This document shows positions 44,859-53,112 of a stretch of DNA of 64,000 nucleotides, one piece after another (within the stretch, counting starts at the first letter, position 1; every line of letters begins with the position of its first letter). Under the pieces are notes generated by a model, which was not told where the DNA came from, did no database searches, and saw only the letters and a list, made by a program, of their open reading frames with translations. The stretch is from the NCBI RefSeq assembly GCF_026241755.1, contig NZ_JAPJDA010000010.1:82706-146705 (forward strand), read 5' to 3'. Origin of the DNA: Salinimicrobium profundisediminis. GTDB taxonomy: Bacteria; Bacteroidota; Bacteroidia; Flavobacteriales; Flavobacteriaceae. A program made the position numbers and the translations under genes.

Positions 44859-46003
44859 GCCGTCAATCTATTACAGGCTTTAATAATATTTTCTTCGGAA
44901 GCGCATAAAGAAAACCGGATGTAGCCTTCTCCCTGACTTCCAAAAATGAATCCGGGGGCTGCGAAGATGTGATATTCCTTCAGAAGGTGTTCTACAAAGC
45001 CTTCCGAAGTATTTCCTTCAGGGACTTTGCACCACAGGAACATTCCTGCCTGATCTTCAGAAAAACTGCATTCTAAAGCTGTAGCGAGCTTCCGGATTTC
45101 TTCTTTACGGCGCATGTAAATCTTGTTCTGCTCCCTAAACCATTCCTGCGGAAGCCTTAAAGCCATTGCTGCCCCCGCCTGAAGTGGAAAGAACATCCCA
45201 CTGTCCATATTTGTCTTTACTTTGAGTACAGAATTTATATTCTTTTCACTGCCGCAAAGCATACCAATTCTCCAGCCAGACATATTGAAGCTCTTACTCA
45301 GGGAATTAAGCTCCATTATTCCTTTCAAATCACTTGAATATTTCAGGATGCTCTCCGGCTCCTCGTTGAGGATGAAGCTATAAGGGTTGTCATTTACAAT
45401 AAGGATGCTGTGCTTTTTTCCGAAGGCAATCAACTTCTCAAAAAGCTCTTTTTTGGCAACCGCTCCTGTAGGCATGTTAGGATAATTCACCCACATGAGC
45501 TTTACCTTGCTTAGATCTCTTTTTTCAAGCTCTTCAAAATCGGGCAACCAACCGGTTTCTTCTTTTAGATCATATAAAACTGTGCTCGCTCCAACAAGGC
45601 GGCTTACGGCAGCATAGGTAGGGTAACCGGGATTTGGCACCAGCACTTCATCACCTTCATTTAAAAAAGCCATGGATATATGGGTAATCCCTTCTTTACT
45701 ACCCATTAAAGGAAGGATCTCCGTTTCATGATTTAGACCTACATTATAGAAATTCTTGTAGAACTCCGCTATAGCTTTTCTGAAGTCATTGGTTCCCCTG
45801 TACGGCTGGTATTGGTGTGCCGATGGGTTGAGCAACGCCTGGTGCAGGGCCGTCATCACCTGCGGTGGCGGCTGTAGATCTGGGCTTCCTACGCCGAGAT
45901 TTATGATGGGTTGCCCCGAATCCTGTAGCGCCCTTACTTCCTTTAGCTTTGTTGAGAAGTAGTATTCTTCTACATGGTCTAATCTGTTAGCCTGTGCGAT
46001 CAT
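44855..46003 (-). CDS. Class I/II PLP-dependent aminotransferase of the Phe/Tyr operon
   Basis: A 382-residue fold-type I aminotransferase. The PLP-binding lysine is in SLSKSFNMSGWRIG (~residue 235), with VNYPNMPTGA and GYPTYAAV as further landmarks. In this operon it probably converts phenylpyruvate and hydroxyphenylpyruvate to Phe and Tyr, although it resembles the aspartate/LL-DAP type at the sequence level. It overlaps both neighbours by 4 bp. Confidence 0.9.
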   Translation of the reverse strand: MIAQANRLDHVEEYYFSTKLKEVRALQDSGQPIINLGVGSPDLQPPPQVMTALHQALLNPSAHQYQPYRGTNDFRKAIAEFYKNFYNVGLNHETEILPLMGSKEGITHISMAFLNEGDEVLVPNPGYPTYAAVSRLVGASTVLYDLKEETGWLPDFEELEKRDLSKVKLMWVNYPNMPTGAVAKKELFEKLIAFGKKHSILIVNDNPYSFILNEEPESILKYSSDLKGIMELNSLSKSFNMSGWRIGMLCGSEKNINSVLKVKTNMDSGMFFPLQAGAAMALRLPQEWFREQNKIYMRRKEEIRKLATALECSFSEDQAGMFLWCKVPEGNTSEGFVEHLLKEYHIFAAPGFIFGSQGEGYIRFSLCASEENIIKACNRLTA

Positions 46004-46827
46004 AATAAGCCGTTTTTATAAATTCCTAACACCTTTAATTCTTCAGTCAATTCTGAAAGTATCTTTAAAACTTTCTCCAGTTCCTCTTCTTCCTGAAAAA
46101 GCACATCAATAAAGAATGCATATTTCCATGGTACATCTATCACCGGTATGCTTTGTATCTTGGTCATATCAAGATCAAAATCCCGCAGAATATTGAGTAC
46201 GCTTACCAGGCTTCCTCTTTTGTTTTCCAGGACAAATTTTAATGAAGCCTTATTTGCGCCGGTAACCACAGGAGCTGCATTCTTTGAGGAAAGCACAAGG
46301 AAACGGGTAGAATTGCTCTTCATGGTTTGTATGCCTTCCTGTAAAATTTCAAGATCGTAGATATTTGCAGCGGCTTTACTGGCCACAGCTGCTACCCCGG
46401 TAAGCTTTTGCTCTCTTATTCTTTTGGCAACCTCGGCTGTATCGGTATCTTCAATAAGTTCTATGTGCGGATGATCTTTAAAAAAGCTTTGACATTGCAG
46501 GAGGGCCATTGGGTGAGAACACACCTTTTTAATATCGGTGATCTTTTGCCCCGGCAGTACCATAAGGTTCATAAAAATTGGAATGTAATGCTCGCCTTTG
46601 ATCTGTAGATTATTATCATCAATAAGGGCGTAATTGGGAAGAATAGTACCCGCAGTAGAATTCTCTATCGCCATTACAGCACTTACAGAACGATTGGTCA
46701 ATAAACTATCTACAACTTCTCTAAATGACTGGCATTCGTCTACCGGCACTTCCTTTCCAAAATACTCTCTGGCTACCTGGTGGTGAAAAGATCCTTTAAT
46801 TCCCTGTATGGCTATTTTTTCCTGCAT
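46000..46827 (-). CDS. pheA: Prephenate dehydratase with ACT domain
   Basis: A 275-residue prephenate dehydratase. The catalytic domain includes the TRFLVLS motif (~residue 175); a C-terminal ACT domain (~195-270) follows. The Phe-binding ESRP signature of the ACT domain reads QSIP here, so feedback control may differ. It is the first structural gene of pheA-aminotransferase-tyrA-DAHP synthase, and its start is preceded by a leader peptide and terminator, so the operon is probably controlled by attenuation. Confidence 0.94.
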   Translation of the reverse strand: MQEKIAIQGIKGSFHHQVAREYFGKEVPVDECQSFREVVDSLLTNRSVSAVMAIENSTAGTILPNYALIDDNNLQIKGEHYIPIFMNLMVLPGQKITDIKKVCSHPMALLQCQSFFKDHPHIELIEDTDTAEVAKRIREQKLTGVAAVASKAAANIYDLEILQEGIQTMKSNSTRFLVLSSKNAAPVVTGANKASLKFVLENKRGSLVSVLNILRDFDLDMTKIQSIPVIDVPWKYAFFIDVLFQEEEELEKVLKILSELTEELKVLGIYKNGLL

Positions 46828-46840
46828 ATATTTTTACGGC

Positions 46841-46872
46841 AAAAAAAAATCCCGATGCTTACATCGGGATTT
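46841..46872 (-). terminator. Attenuator terminator upstream of pheA
   Basis: On the minus strand ATCCCGATG and CATCGGGAT form a 9-bp stem with a 4-base loop, followed by eight or nine U. The 5' arm segment TCCCGAT (46863-46869) can instead pair with ATCGGGA inside the leader ORF (46903-46909), giving an antiterminator. Confidence 0.85.
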
Positions 46873-46891
46873 CAGTTATAATATTGGTTAA

Positions 46892-46969
46892 TTATACGGC
46901 ACTCCCGATCTTATCTCTGAAATAGAAATAAAAATAATACCAGGCGTTCCAGATAAATAAATTGTTCAT
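46892..46969 (-). CDS. Phe/Tyr-rich leader peptide of the pheA operon
   Basis: A 25-codon ORF (ATG at 46967-46969, TAA at 46892-46894) with WNAWYYFYFYF at residues 7-17, that is three Phe and four Tyr in the last seven of these residues. It ends just before a terminator and 65 bp before pheA. By the logic of pheL/trpL leaders, a ribosome stalled on Phe or Tyr codons leaves codons 21-23 (ATCGGGA) free to pair with the 5' arm of the terminator, so transcription continues. When both amino acids are plentiful the ribosome reaches the stop and covers that segment. The peptide is too short for most gene callers. Recognition rests on composition, placement and the complementary pairing; I have not seen experimental proof. 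Confidence 0.85.
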   Translation of the reverse strand: MNNLFIWNAWYYFYFYFRDKIGSAV

Positions 46970-46987
46970 TTTTCTCTTTGTGAAAAG

Positions 46988-46995
46988 CTAATGTA
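46988..46995 (-). promoter_or_regulatory. Possible -7 promoter element of the pheA leader
   Basis: On the minus strand TACATTAG is one base from TAnnTTTG and ends 19 bp from the leader ATG, almost the same distance as in the methionine leader. I see no good -33 TTTG at 19-21 bp. Confidence 0.4.
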
Positions 46996-47111
46996 GCATA
47001 TATTTTCAAAAAAGAATGATTTTTTCTGAAAAAATCACGAGAACGATTTCGTTAATTTTAACAACATTGGAATTCTTCTTATAAATTTTCTGCCTTCTAA
47101 AAAAGATGATT

Positions 47112-47119
47112 TACTTTTG
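47112..47119 (+). promoter_or_regulatory. Possible -7 promoter element of gldA
   Basis: TACTTTTG matches TAnnTTTG exactly and lies 13 bp before the gldA ATG. The -33 region has only a weak TTTTC. Confidence 0.45.
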
Positions 47120-47132
47120 AAAAAAAGCTGTT

Positions 47133-48032
47133 ATGTCAATACTGGTAAACAAGGTCTCTAAATATTACGGAGAACAAAAAGCCCTCGATAAAGTTTCCTT
47201 TTCTATTCAAAAAGGGGAAATTGTCGGCTTTCTTGGTCCTAACGGGGCGGGTAAATCTACTTTAATGAAGATCCTTACCGGTTATTTACAGCCTTCTTCG
47301 GGCGAAGCCACTGTAAATGGATATCCCCTTACAGAAGATATGTTGCAGGCGCAGAGAAGCACAGGATATTTACCCGAACACAACTCCCTTTATACCGATA
47401 TGTATGTGCGGGAATACCTGGAATTTAACGCCCTTATATATAAGGTGCCAAAAAGCCGGATTGAAGAGGTGATTCTGCAAACCGGACTTCTCCCCGAAGC
47501 TAATAAAAAGATCGAGCAGCTTTCAAAAGGTTACCGGCAAAGGGTAGGTCTCGCAACGGCACTACTGCATAACCCCGATGTACTTATCCTCGACGAACCC
47601 ACCACCGGCCTCGATCCTAACCAGTTGGTAGAGATTCGGGAATTGATCAAGAAAATTGGAAAGGAAAAAACCATCTTTCTCTCCACCCACATCATGCGCG
47701 AAGTAGAAGCTTTATGTGAGCGCGTGATCATCATCAACCACGGAAAAATTGTAGCCGATAAAAGATTGGAGGAGCTGCGCGACGAGCAGGTGCAGATCAT
47801 TGAAGTGGAATTTGATTACCGCATCGAAGAAGTTGCCCTAAACCGTCTCCCTCACCTTATGAACCTCAGGAACACTGGTGGATTTGTTTACGAACTTTAT
47901 TTCGACACCGAAAAAGACATGCGACCCACCGTCTTCGATTTTGCACATGACAACGGATTGAAGACCTTACAACTTAACCGGAAGAACAAGAACCTGGAGA
48001 ATTTATTTTCGGAATTAACGCTGAAGAAGTAG
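47133..48032 (+). CDS. gldA: Gliding motility ABC transporter ATP-binding protein GldA
   Basis: A 299-residue ABC ATPase. Walker A is GPNGAGKST (~residue 37), the signature LSKGYRQRVG (~residue 130), Walker B VLILDEPTTGLDPNQ (~residue 150) and the switch His in STHIMRE. It matches GldA, the ATPase of the GldAFG transporter of gliding Bacteroidota. The permease genes gldF and gldG are not in the window. It is divergent from the Phe/Tyr operon. Confidence 0.9.
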   Translation: MSILVNKVSKYYGEQKALDKVSFSIQKGEIVGFLGPNGAGKSTLMKILTGYLQPSSGEATVNGYPLTEDMLQAQRSTGYLPEHNSLYTDMYVREYLEFNALIYKVPKSRIEEVILQTGLLPEANKKIEQLSKGYRQRVGLATALLHNPDVLILDEPTTGLDPNQLVEIRELIKKIGKEKTIFLSTHIMREVEALCERVIIINHGKIVADKRLEELRDEQVQIIEVEFDYRIEEVALNRLPHLMNLRNTGGFVYELYFDTEKDMRPTVFDFAHDNGLKTLQLNRKNKNLENLFSELTLKK

Positions 48033-48045
48033 AGTTTTTCTACCC

Positions 48046-48083
48046 GACCTGCAAGGTTTTCAAAACCTTATAGGTCTTTTTTT
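48046..48083 (+). terminator. Intrinsic terminator after gldA
   Basis: GACCT-GC-AAGGTTTT pairs with AAAACCTT-AT-AGGTC around a single C and is followed by eight T. It lies 14 bp after the gldA stop. Confidence 0.8.
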
Positions 48084-48090
48084 GGGATAT

Positions 48091-48158
48091 AAACCTACAA
48101 GGTCAAAAAAGACCTTGCAGGTTTGATGATAACCCGGCACAGATTGCAAATCTGTGCC
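48091..48158. repeat. Two further hairpins in the gldA/DUF2807 intergenic gap
   Basis: AAACCTACAAGGTC and GACCTTGCAGGTTT (48091-48124) form one 14-bp stem with one mismatch. GGCACAGATT and AATCTGTGCC (48136-48158) form another. They are typical of short dispersed intergenic inverted repeats in Flavobacteriaceae. Confidence 0.6.
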
Positions 48159-48200
48159 AGCGAAACAGATAGCGCAGATCTGTGTTCCGTGCTGATTGAA

Positions 48201-48245
48201 GGAACTAAACCTCAAAGGTTTTAGAAACCTGTGAGGTTTAGTTCC
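48201..48245 (-). terminator. Long inverted repeat between convergent gldA and DUF2807 genes
   Basis: Two 21-base arms, from GGAACTAAACCTCA to TGAGGTTTAGTTCC, pair with one mismatch around a 3-base loop. The core AAACCTGTGAGGTTT is shared with the hairpin at 34243-34275. It can act in either direction. Confidence 0.6.
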
Positions 48246-48250
48246 AAATA

Positions 48251-49021
48251 TTATTTGAAAATCAACTTTCCGGTATAAAAACTTTCTATCTCCACCACTG
48301 GCGGGCGGTTTACTGAAATAACATCACCGGTACTTCTTATTTCCCCTTTCAACACCTGCTGCGGATTAACAAACAACTTATTTGTTCCCCGGTGCTGAAT
48401 CTCTATAGTTCCGGCAGTTAGTTCCTGTGCCTCTACCCTGCCATCGCCGTTGGCGATATACAGGTTGAGATAATTGGTTTCGCCGCGAAGGAAAAAATTG
48501 GAAAAATCATCTCCCGTTACCCGCACATAATCTGAAACCAGATGCAGGTCAAAATCCCCCACTGTGTACACTCCTTTTGCATCTTCCTGGTTAAGGCTGC
48601 GCAGCCAAATGTCTGGAAAATGCAATTCCCCCACACTTCTTATCATCCTGTTCCCGGCATTTTGAAGCCATGTGAGGTTGGGCACCGTCACATAAATGGA
48701 AGTAAGATTATAATCCCGCACAAAATTACAGCCGTTGCCATTCCGAAGAATAAGTCGGCCATCGATTACTTCAGCAGAAATTTCGTTCATCAGGTTTTCC
48801 CCTGTTTGCACTACAACTTTATGTTCTTCTCCCTGCTCGATAAAAAGCTCAATATCCTCATACACTATAAGCTCTTCAAAAGGCTCAACCTGAAATTCTT
48901 TTTCGATCATACTTCCGGCGGTTTGAAAACAATCGGGAGCATCTTCAGTATTGCAAGCCATAAAAAGCATCAGGCTCAAAAATGGCAAAATCGGAAGAGA
49001 TTTTTTCAGCAGCTGTTTCAT
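48251..49021 (-). CDS. DUF2807 (GIN domain) lipoprotein
   Basis: A 256-residue lipoprotein (lipobox FMAC) with the right-handed beta-helix GIN domain (DUF2807), seen in Bacteroidota envelope proteins. Recognisable are the N-terminal EPFEELIVYEDIELFIEQGE pattern and repeated short strands. The function is unknown. It overlaps the upstream PagL-like gene by 4 bp, so the two may act together at the cell surface. Confidence 0.85.
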   Translation of the reverse strand: MKQLLKKSLPILPFLSLMLFMACNTEDAPDCFQTAGSMIEKEFQVEPFEELIVYEDIELFIEQGEEHKVVVQTGENLMNEISAEVIDGRLILRNGNGCNFVRDYNLTSIYVTVPNLTWLQNAGNRMIRSVGELHFPDIWLRSLNQEDAKGVYTVGDFDLHLVSDYVRVTGDDFSNFFLRGETNYLNLYIANGDGRVEAQELTAGTIEIQHRGTNKLFVNPQQVLKGEIRSTGDVISVNRPPVVEIESFYTGKLIFK

Positions 49022-50106
49022 AAGCGATAACCTATTGAGAATTCGACCGCTTCGGCATTTGCCCCGTGAGAGCGCACTGTTACAGATCCAAAAATGTCTT
49101 TCCAGATCTCCCTTTGCAAACCTATCCTGTTGTACACCCTGTCTACATACTTATCATAAGGATAGTAAACGTAGTACCCAAGATGGGTGATGAGGGAAAG
49201 TTTTCGAAAAGTGAGTTGATGCCCCGCAAAGATCCCCACGCGCTTTGCATCTTCATCACCCGTGGTGCCAACCAGTGGAAAAGCGACCGAATAATAGTAA
49301 ATATACTCCTCCATGGCCCGGGAAAGGAATATTTCTGCTCCTGCCTGCAGGGTACTCTTATGGTTCAAAGCCTTATCTGCATAAGCCGAAAGCGTTAAAA
49401 AAGGGTAGGATTCTGAGCCTATTACACCTGTAGTATTCACCCCGCTGCGTAAAACAAAGTTGTACCGAAAGGGCGCCGAAAATGGCATTTTTGGATCCTT
49501 AGGAATGTATGTTCTTTTCAGATCATGGTTCAAATCGTAATTGAGACCCATGCTTAGAGCCAGCGTATTGGTTGAACTGTTTGGCGATTTAAAATCGGCA
49601 TTGGAATAGTGAATGAGAGAGAGGCCGGTTTGGAATCCCAGGCCGCCGATGATATTTTCGAACTGCAGGTTCCCGGTAAAAATAGTGGAGCTAAGAAGCC
49701 TGGAGCCATAGGCGTTGTTGCGGTAATTTTTATCGGGATGATAAGGATTTGTAGTTACGGCCAGACCCTGCCCGACTTTTAGTAAAAGGTGGCGATTAAG
49801 AAAATAAAATCCAAGGTGCGCATAAGCTCCGAAATTCTCTCCTAAATGCTCATTTTTGAGATCCTGATAGGAGAGGGAAAAACCAACATTAGGGTAGTTA
49901 TAGCGACTTTCCCAGGCCTCTTCTCCATAGGTCTTGCGGTTAAAATGCAGGAGCACCCCATAAGGATGCCCGGTAATCAATTGAGAAATATTGGGATTGT
50001 GTTCCCAAATGCTTCCGTAGAAATAATTTGCCTCTACCGAATAATGTTTCTCCTGGGAAAAAGCATTCGCAGCAAACAGGAAAACGAGAAGCAATAATTT
50101 TCGCAT
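49018..50106 (-). CDS. Outer-membrane acyloxyacyl hydrolase, PagL-like
   Basis: A 362-residue outer-membrane beta-barrel with a signal peptide (ANAFSQ). The segment GLSLIHYSNADFKSPNSSTN (~residue 160) has the His-x-Ser and downstream Asn arrangement found at the active site of lipid A 3-O-deacylases (PagL). I infer lipid A deacylation; other members of the acyloxyacyl hydrolase family are possible. A near-perfect dispersed palindrome (49477-49493) lies in the coding sequence, in a different frame from the other coding copies (KMPF). Confidence 0.75.
   Translation of the reverse strand: MRKLLLLVFLFAANAFSQEKHYSVEANYFYGSIWEHNPNISQLITGHPYGVLLHFNRKTYGEEAWESRYNYPNVGFSLSYQDLKNEHLGENFGAYAHLGFYFLNRHLLLKVGQGLAVTTNPYHPDKNYRNNAYGSRLLSSTIFTGNLQFENIIGGLGFQTGLSLIHYSNADFKSPNSSTNTLALSMGLNYDLNHDLKRTYIPKDPKMPFSAPFRYNFVLRSGVNTTGVIGSESYPFLTLSAYADKALNHKSTLQAGAEIFLSRAMEEYIYYYSVAFPLVGTTGDEDAKRVGIFAGHQLTFRKLSLITHLGYYVYYPYDKYVDRVYNRIGLQREIWKDIFGSVTVRSHGANAEAVEFSIGYRL
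49477..49493. repeat. Dispersed palindrome, one mismatch, inside the PagL-like gene
   Basis: CGAAAATGGCATTTTTG, with one base different from the consensus. Confidence 0.7.
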
Positions 50107-50124
50107 GAGCGGCCGGTGCGACTA

Positions 50125-50550
50125 TTATTTATTGACCGGCGAACCGTTCAGAATAACTTCTGTAGTGATCTCGGCTGTTTTTTCGAGCATTTTGGCCACC
50201 GAGCAATATTTTTCCAAAGAAAGATCTACTGCTCTTTTTGCTTTATTTTCGGGAATATCTCCGTCAATAATAATCTTTAAATGAATTCTCGTGAACACGT
50301 TTGGTATAGCCCCATCGACTCTGAATCCTTCTACATCCATCTCGAGATTGGTCATCTCCAGTTGCTGCTTTTTAAGGATCATTACAATGTCGATACTGCT
50401 GCAACCGGCAATGCCCATAAGCAGTAATTCCATAGGACTCGCGCCCTGCGGATTCGGTTCGCTCTTATTGTCGAGATGTACTACATCTCCACGTTCATTT
50501 TTAGTTTCAAAATGGTAATTCTCGTTGAGTCTCTTAAGATGGATTTTCAT
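50125..50550 (-). CDS. OsmC-family peroxiredoxin-like protein
   Basis: A 141-residue OsmC/Ohr-type protein. The two conserved cysteines lie in MGIAGCSSIDIVMIL (~residue 51) and KYCSVAKMLEKTAEI (~residue 115). These proteins reduce organic hydroperoxides with thiols. It follows the sulfur cluster on the same strand but with a 117-bp gap, so joint transcription is uncertain. The gap holds CCCTTCCC/GGGGAAGGG, a common intergenic hairpin. Confidence 0.88.
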   Translation of the reverse strand: MKIHLKRLNENYHFETKNERGDVVHLDNKSEPNPQGASPMELLLMGIAGCSSIDIVMILKKQQLEMTNLEMDVEGFRVDGAIPNVFTRIHLKIIIDGDIPENKAKRAVDLSLEKYCSVAKMLEKTAEITTEVILNGSPVNK

Positions 50551-50667
50551 TTATCAGTGGGATTTGCACAAAGTTAGGAAAAAACTTTTCTTTAATTCCA
50601 CCGCCAACCCTTCCCAAGGGGAAGGGAGTAAAATGAAATACAACAATGGAAGTAAATTAAAATAGAT

Positions 50668-51729
50668 TTATCCAATACTCTGTACCACTTCCCGCTTGGC
50701 TTCTTTTTTGGTGCCGTCGAATCCCTGCACCCCGCCAACTGTGGTATACTTTAATACATACTTTTTATTAGGGTTGATGCGCTGGTAGGCACTCTGACAC
50801 ATAATGGCAGCCTCGTGGAATCCGGAAAGGATCAGCTTCAGCTTTCCTTTGTAGGTGTTGACGTCTCCAATGGCATAGATCCCCGGAATGTTGGTCTGGT
50901 AATCATAGGAATTATCCACCTTTATGGCATTTTTCTCTATTTCCAGTCCCCAGTTCGCCATAGGTCCCAGCTTTGGAGAAAGTCCGAATAACGGGATGAA
51001 ATTATCTACAGGCTTCAGCTCCTCCCCACGGGCAGTATCATTATGCCTAATCACCACCTGTTCCAGATCTCCTTCGCCTCTAAGTCCTACGACTTCAGCA
51101 TTGGTAATTAATTCTACTTTACCCAGTTTGGCAAGTTCAGAAAGACGTTCTACCGAATCAAGTGCGCCTCTGAATTCATTTCTCCTGTGAACAAGAGCAA
51201 CTTCAGCAGCGACATCGGCCAGGTAAATTGCCCAGTCTAAAGCGGAATCCCCTCCCCCGGCGATAACCACTCTTTTGTCGCGGTACACTTCCGGATCTTT
51301 TATAAAGTATGCAACACCTCTATCTTCAAAATCAGAAATATTTGGAATTGGCGGCTTGCGCGGCTCGAAAGAACCCAGACCTCCTGCAATAGCAACTACC
51401 GGCGCATTATGCTGAGTACCTTTATTTGTGGTCACCACAAAAGTGTCATCCTCCAGCTTTTCGATAGTCTCGGCCCGTTCACCAAGGGTAAAGCCCGGAC
51501 TAAAGGGTTTGATCTGCTCCATCAGATTATTCACCAGGTCCCCTGCAAATATCTCAGGAAAAGCCGGAATATCGTAAATAGGCTTCTTTGGATAAATTTC
51601 TGAGCACTGCCCTCCAGGCTGCGGCAAAGCATCTATTAAATGAGTTTTTAGCTTTAAAAGTCCCGCTTCGAATACGGTGAACAATCCGGTGGGTCCGGCT
51701 CCTATGATGAGGATATCTGTCTTAATCAT
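50668..51729 (-). CDS. Ferredoxin--NADP reductase of the thioredoxin-reductase-like type
   Basis: A 353-residue FAD/NAD(P) oxidoreductase. FAD motif GAGPTGLFTVFEAG is at the N-terminus and the NADP motif GGGDSALDWA near residue 160; GIYAIGDVNTY closes the FAD site. It lacks the CxxC of thioredoxin reductase, which points to the type 2 ferredoxin-NADP reductase. It probably supplies reduced ferredoxin to the sulfite reductase at 53105-55198. It overlaps the siroheme gene by 8 bp. Confidence 0.9.
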   Translation of the reverse strand: MIKTDILIIGAGPTGLFTVFEAGLLKLKTHLIDALPQPGGQCSEIYPKKPIYDIPAFPEIFAGDLVNNLMEQIKPFSPGFTLGERAETIEKLEDDTFVVTTNKGTQHNAPVVAIAGGLGSFEPRKPPIPNISDFEDRGVAYFIKDPEVYRDKRVVIAGGGDSALDWAIYLADVAAEVALVHRRNEFRGALDSVERLSELAKLGKVELITNAEVVGLRGEGDLEQVVIRHNDTARGEELKPVDNFIPLFGLSPKLGPMANWGLEIEKNAIKVDNSYDYQTNIPGIYAIGDVNTYKGKLKLILSGFHEAAIMCQSAYQRINPNKKYVLKYTTVGGVQGFDGTKKEAKREVVQSIG

Positions 51730-52315
51730 TACTTACTTTTTTTGCTTTTAAGGATTCGGTTATTTTGTTCATCTGGTTTACTTTCTCATCAAAATCTCCC
51801 TTGATGGTCGAGCGGTACTCATTTAAATTCTCAACCATCTGATTGATATTTTCGGGGATCACCTCTTCAAAAAACTGCCGCAGGCGCTTTGCTGTGGTGG
51901 GGGATTTTCCGTTGGTTGAAATAGCAATTTTCACGTGGCCTTTATTGACGATCCCGCCCATGTAGAAATCACACAAATGAGGAGTATCTGCAATATTGGC
52001 CAGCAAAAACCTCTTCTTGGCGTGGGTGTAAATTCTTTTGTTTAGTTTCTCATCGTTTGTTGCAGCTATTACCACGTGCCGCTTTTTAAGCTGTTTCTTT
52101 TTGTACCTGCTTTTGGTGATCTTTAAACCATGTTTTTTGGCGAGGGATTCAGTTTCCGGAAGGAACTCTTTTGCCACCACCTCAACATTAGCATTGGGAC
52201 TGGACTTCAGTAAAAAATGCAGTTTTTCATGCCCCACATTTCCGCCACCAACAATGAGGATATTCAGCTTATTAACCTTTAAAAATACCGGGTACAACTC
52301 GTTTCTTTCTTCCAT
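51722..52315 (-). CDS. Precorrin-2 dehydrogenase/sirohydrochlorin ferrochelatase (Met8-like)
   Basis: A 197-residue protein matching the N-terminal part of CysG and yeast Met8. NAD motif NILIVGGGNVGHEKL is near residue 18. It oxidises precorrin-2 and perhaps inserts iron to give siroheme, the cofactor of sulfite reductase. No separate ferrochelatase gene is seen in the cluster. It lies 11 bp from the methyltransferase gene. Confidence 0.9.
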   Translation of the reverse strand: MEERNELYPVFLKVNKLNILIVGGGNVGHEKLHFLLKSSPNANVEVVAKEFLPETESLAKKHGLKITKSRYKKKQLKKRHVVIAATNDEKLNKRIYTHAKKRFLLANIADTPHLCDFYMGGIVNKGHVKIAISTNGKSPTTAKRLRQFFEEVIPENINQMVENLNEYRSTIKGDFDEKVNQMNKITESLKAKKVSND

Positions 52316-52326
52316 AATCCAGCCCC

Positions 52327-53112
52327 CTAGCCCACAAAGGGGGAATTTATATATTGCTTCTCTTCAATAACATTTTTAAGAACGGCTTTCAAAGATGTTC
52401 TTTCGTTTACTACCTCTCCTATGACAATAATTGCCGGGGAAGAAAGCTTTTTATCAGAAACCACCTTTTCAATATTTTTGATGTTGCCGAAACCTGATCT
52501 TTCATTCACGGTAGTACCATTCTGAATGATCCCCACCGGAGTATTTTCTTTTCCGAAGTGAGTAAAAATGTCAACAATCTCATTGAGTTTCCCCATCCCC
52601 ATAAGAATGACTACGGTTGCGGTAGATTGAGCCGCCAGCCGGACATCTTCTGAAAGTTTACGCTGAGTGGTTGTTCCTGTGATCACCCAAAAGCTTTCTG
52701 AAATTCCTCTTTTAGTCAGCGGAATTCCCAAATTGGCAGGTACAGCAATAGACGAGGTAACCCCTGAAACGACTGCTGTATCAAGACCTTTACTTCGGGC
52801 GTAATCAATTTCTTCAGATCCGCGTCCAAAGATGAAAGGATCACCACCTTTAAGCCGGACAACATGGCCTCGTTCCCGGGCATATTTGACTATCAGATCA
52901 TTAATTTCATCCTGAGAATAGTGGTGACTACCGTTTCGCTTCCCCACAAAAATATGTTCAGCCTGGGGTGCATAATCCAGTAATTCTCTGTTGATAAGGG
53001 CATCGTATAATACCACATTGGCTGCTTTCAAAGTATTCACAGCTTTAACGGTAATCAATTCGGGGTCTCCCGGACCAGCACCTACTACGCTTAATTTTGG
53101 TTCATTATACAT
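52327..53112 (-). CDS. cobA: Uroporphyrinogen-III C-methyltransferase
   Basis: A SAM-dependent methyltransferase of about 261 residues making precorrin-2 for siroheme. GAGPGDPELITVKA is at the N-terminus, VRLKGGDPFIFGRGSEE near residue 80 and PVGIIQNGT near residue 195. I chose the start at 53112 (MYNEPKLSV) over the ATG nine codons upstream because the longer form only adds residues inside the preceding gene. It overlaps the sulfite reductase stop by 8 bp. Confidence 0.94.
   Translation of the reverse strand: MYNEPKLSVVGAGPGDPELITVKAVNTLKAANVVLYDALINRELLDYAPQAEHIFVGKRNGSHHYSQDEINDLIVKYARERGHVVRLKGGDPFIFGRGSEEIDYARSKGLDTAVVSGVTSSIAVPANLGIPLTKRGISESFWVITGTTTQRKLSEDVRLAAQSTATVVILMGMGKLNEIVDIFTHFGKENTPVGIIQNGTTVNERSGFGNIKNIEKVVSDKKLSSPAIIVIGEVVNERTSLKAVLKNVIEEKQYINSPFVG

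Noticed and set aside
49018..50106. Type IX secretion C-terminal signal on secreted proteins of the window
   Set aside because: None of the secreted enzymes, including GH2 and GH43, ends with a recognisable T9SS sorting domain.
52316..52345. CCCCCTAGCCCACAAAGGGGG stretch as a terminator between cobA and the met8-like gene
   Set aside because: It overlaps the cobA 3' end, has no U-run, and resembles a common Bacteroidota intergenic repeat; read-through is required by the gene order.
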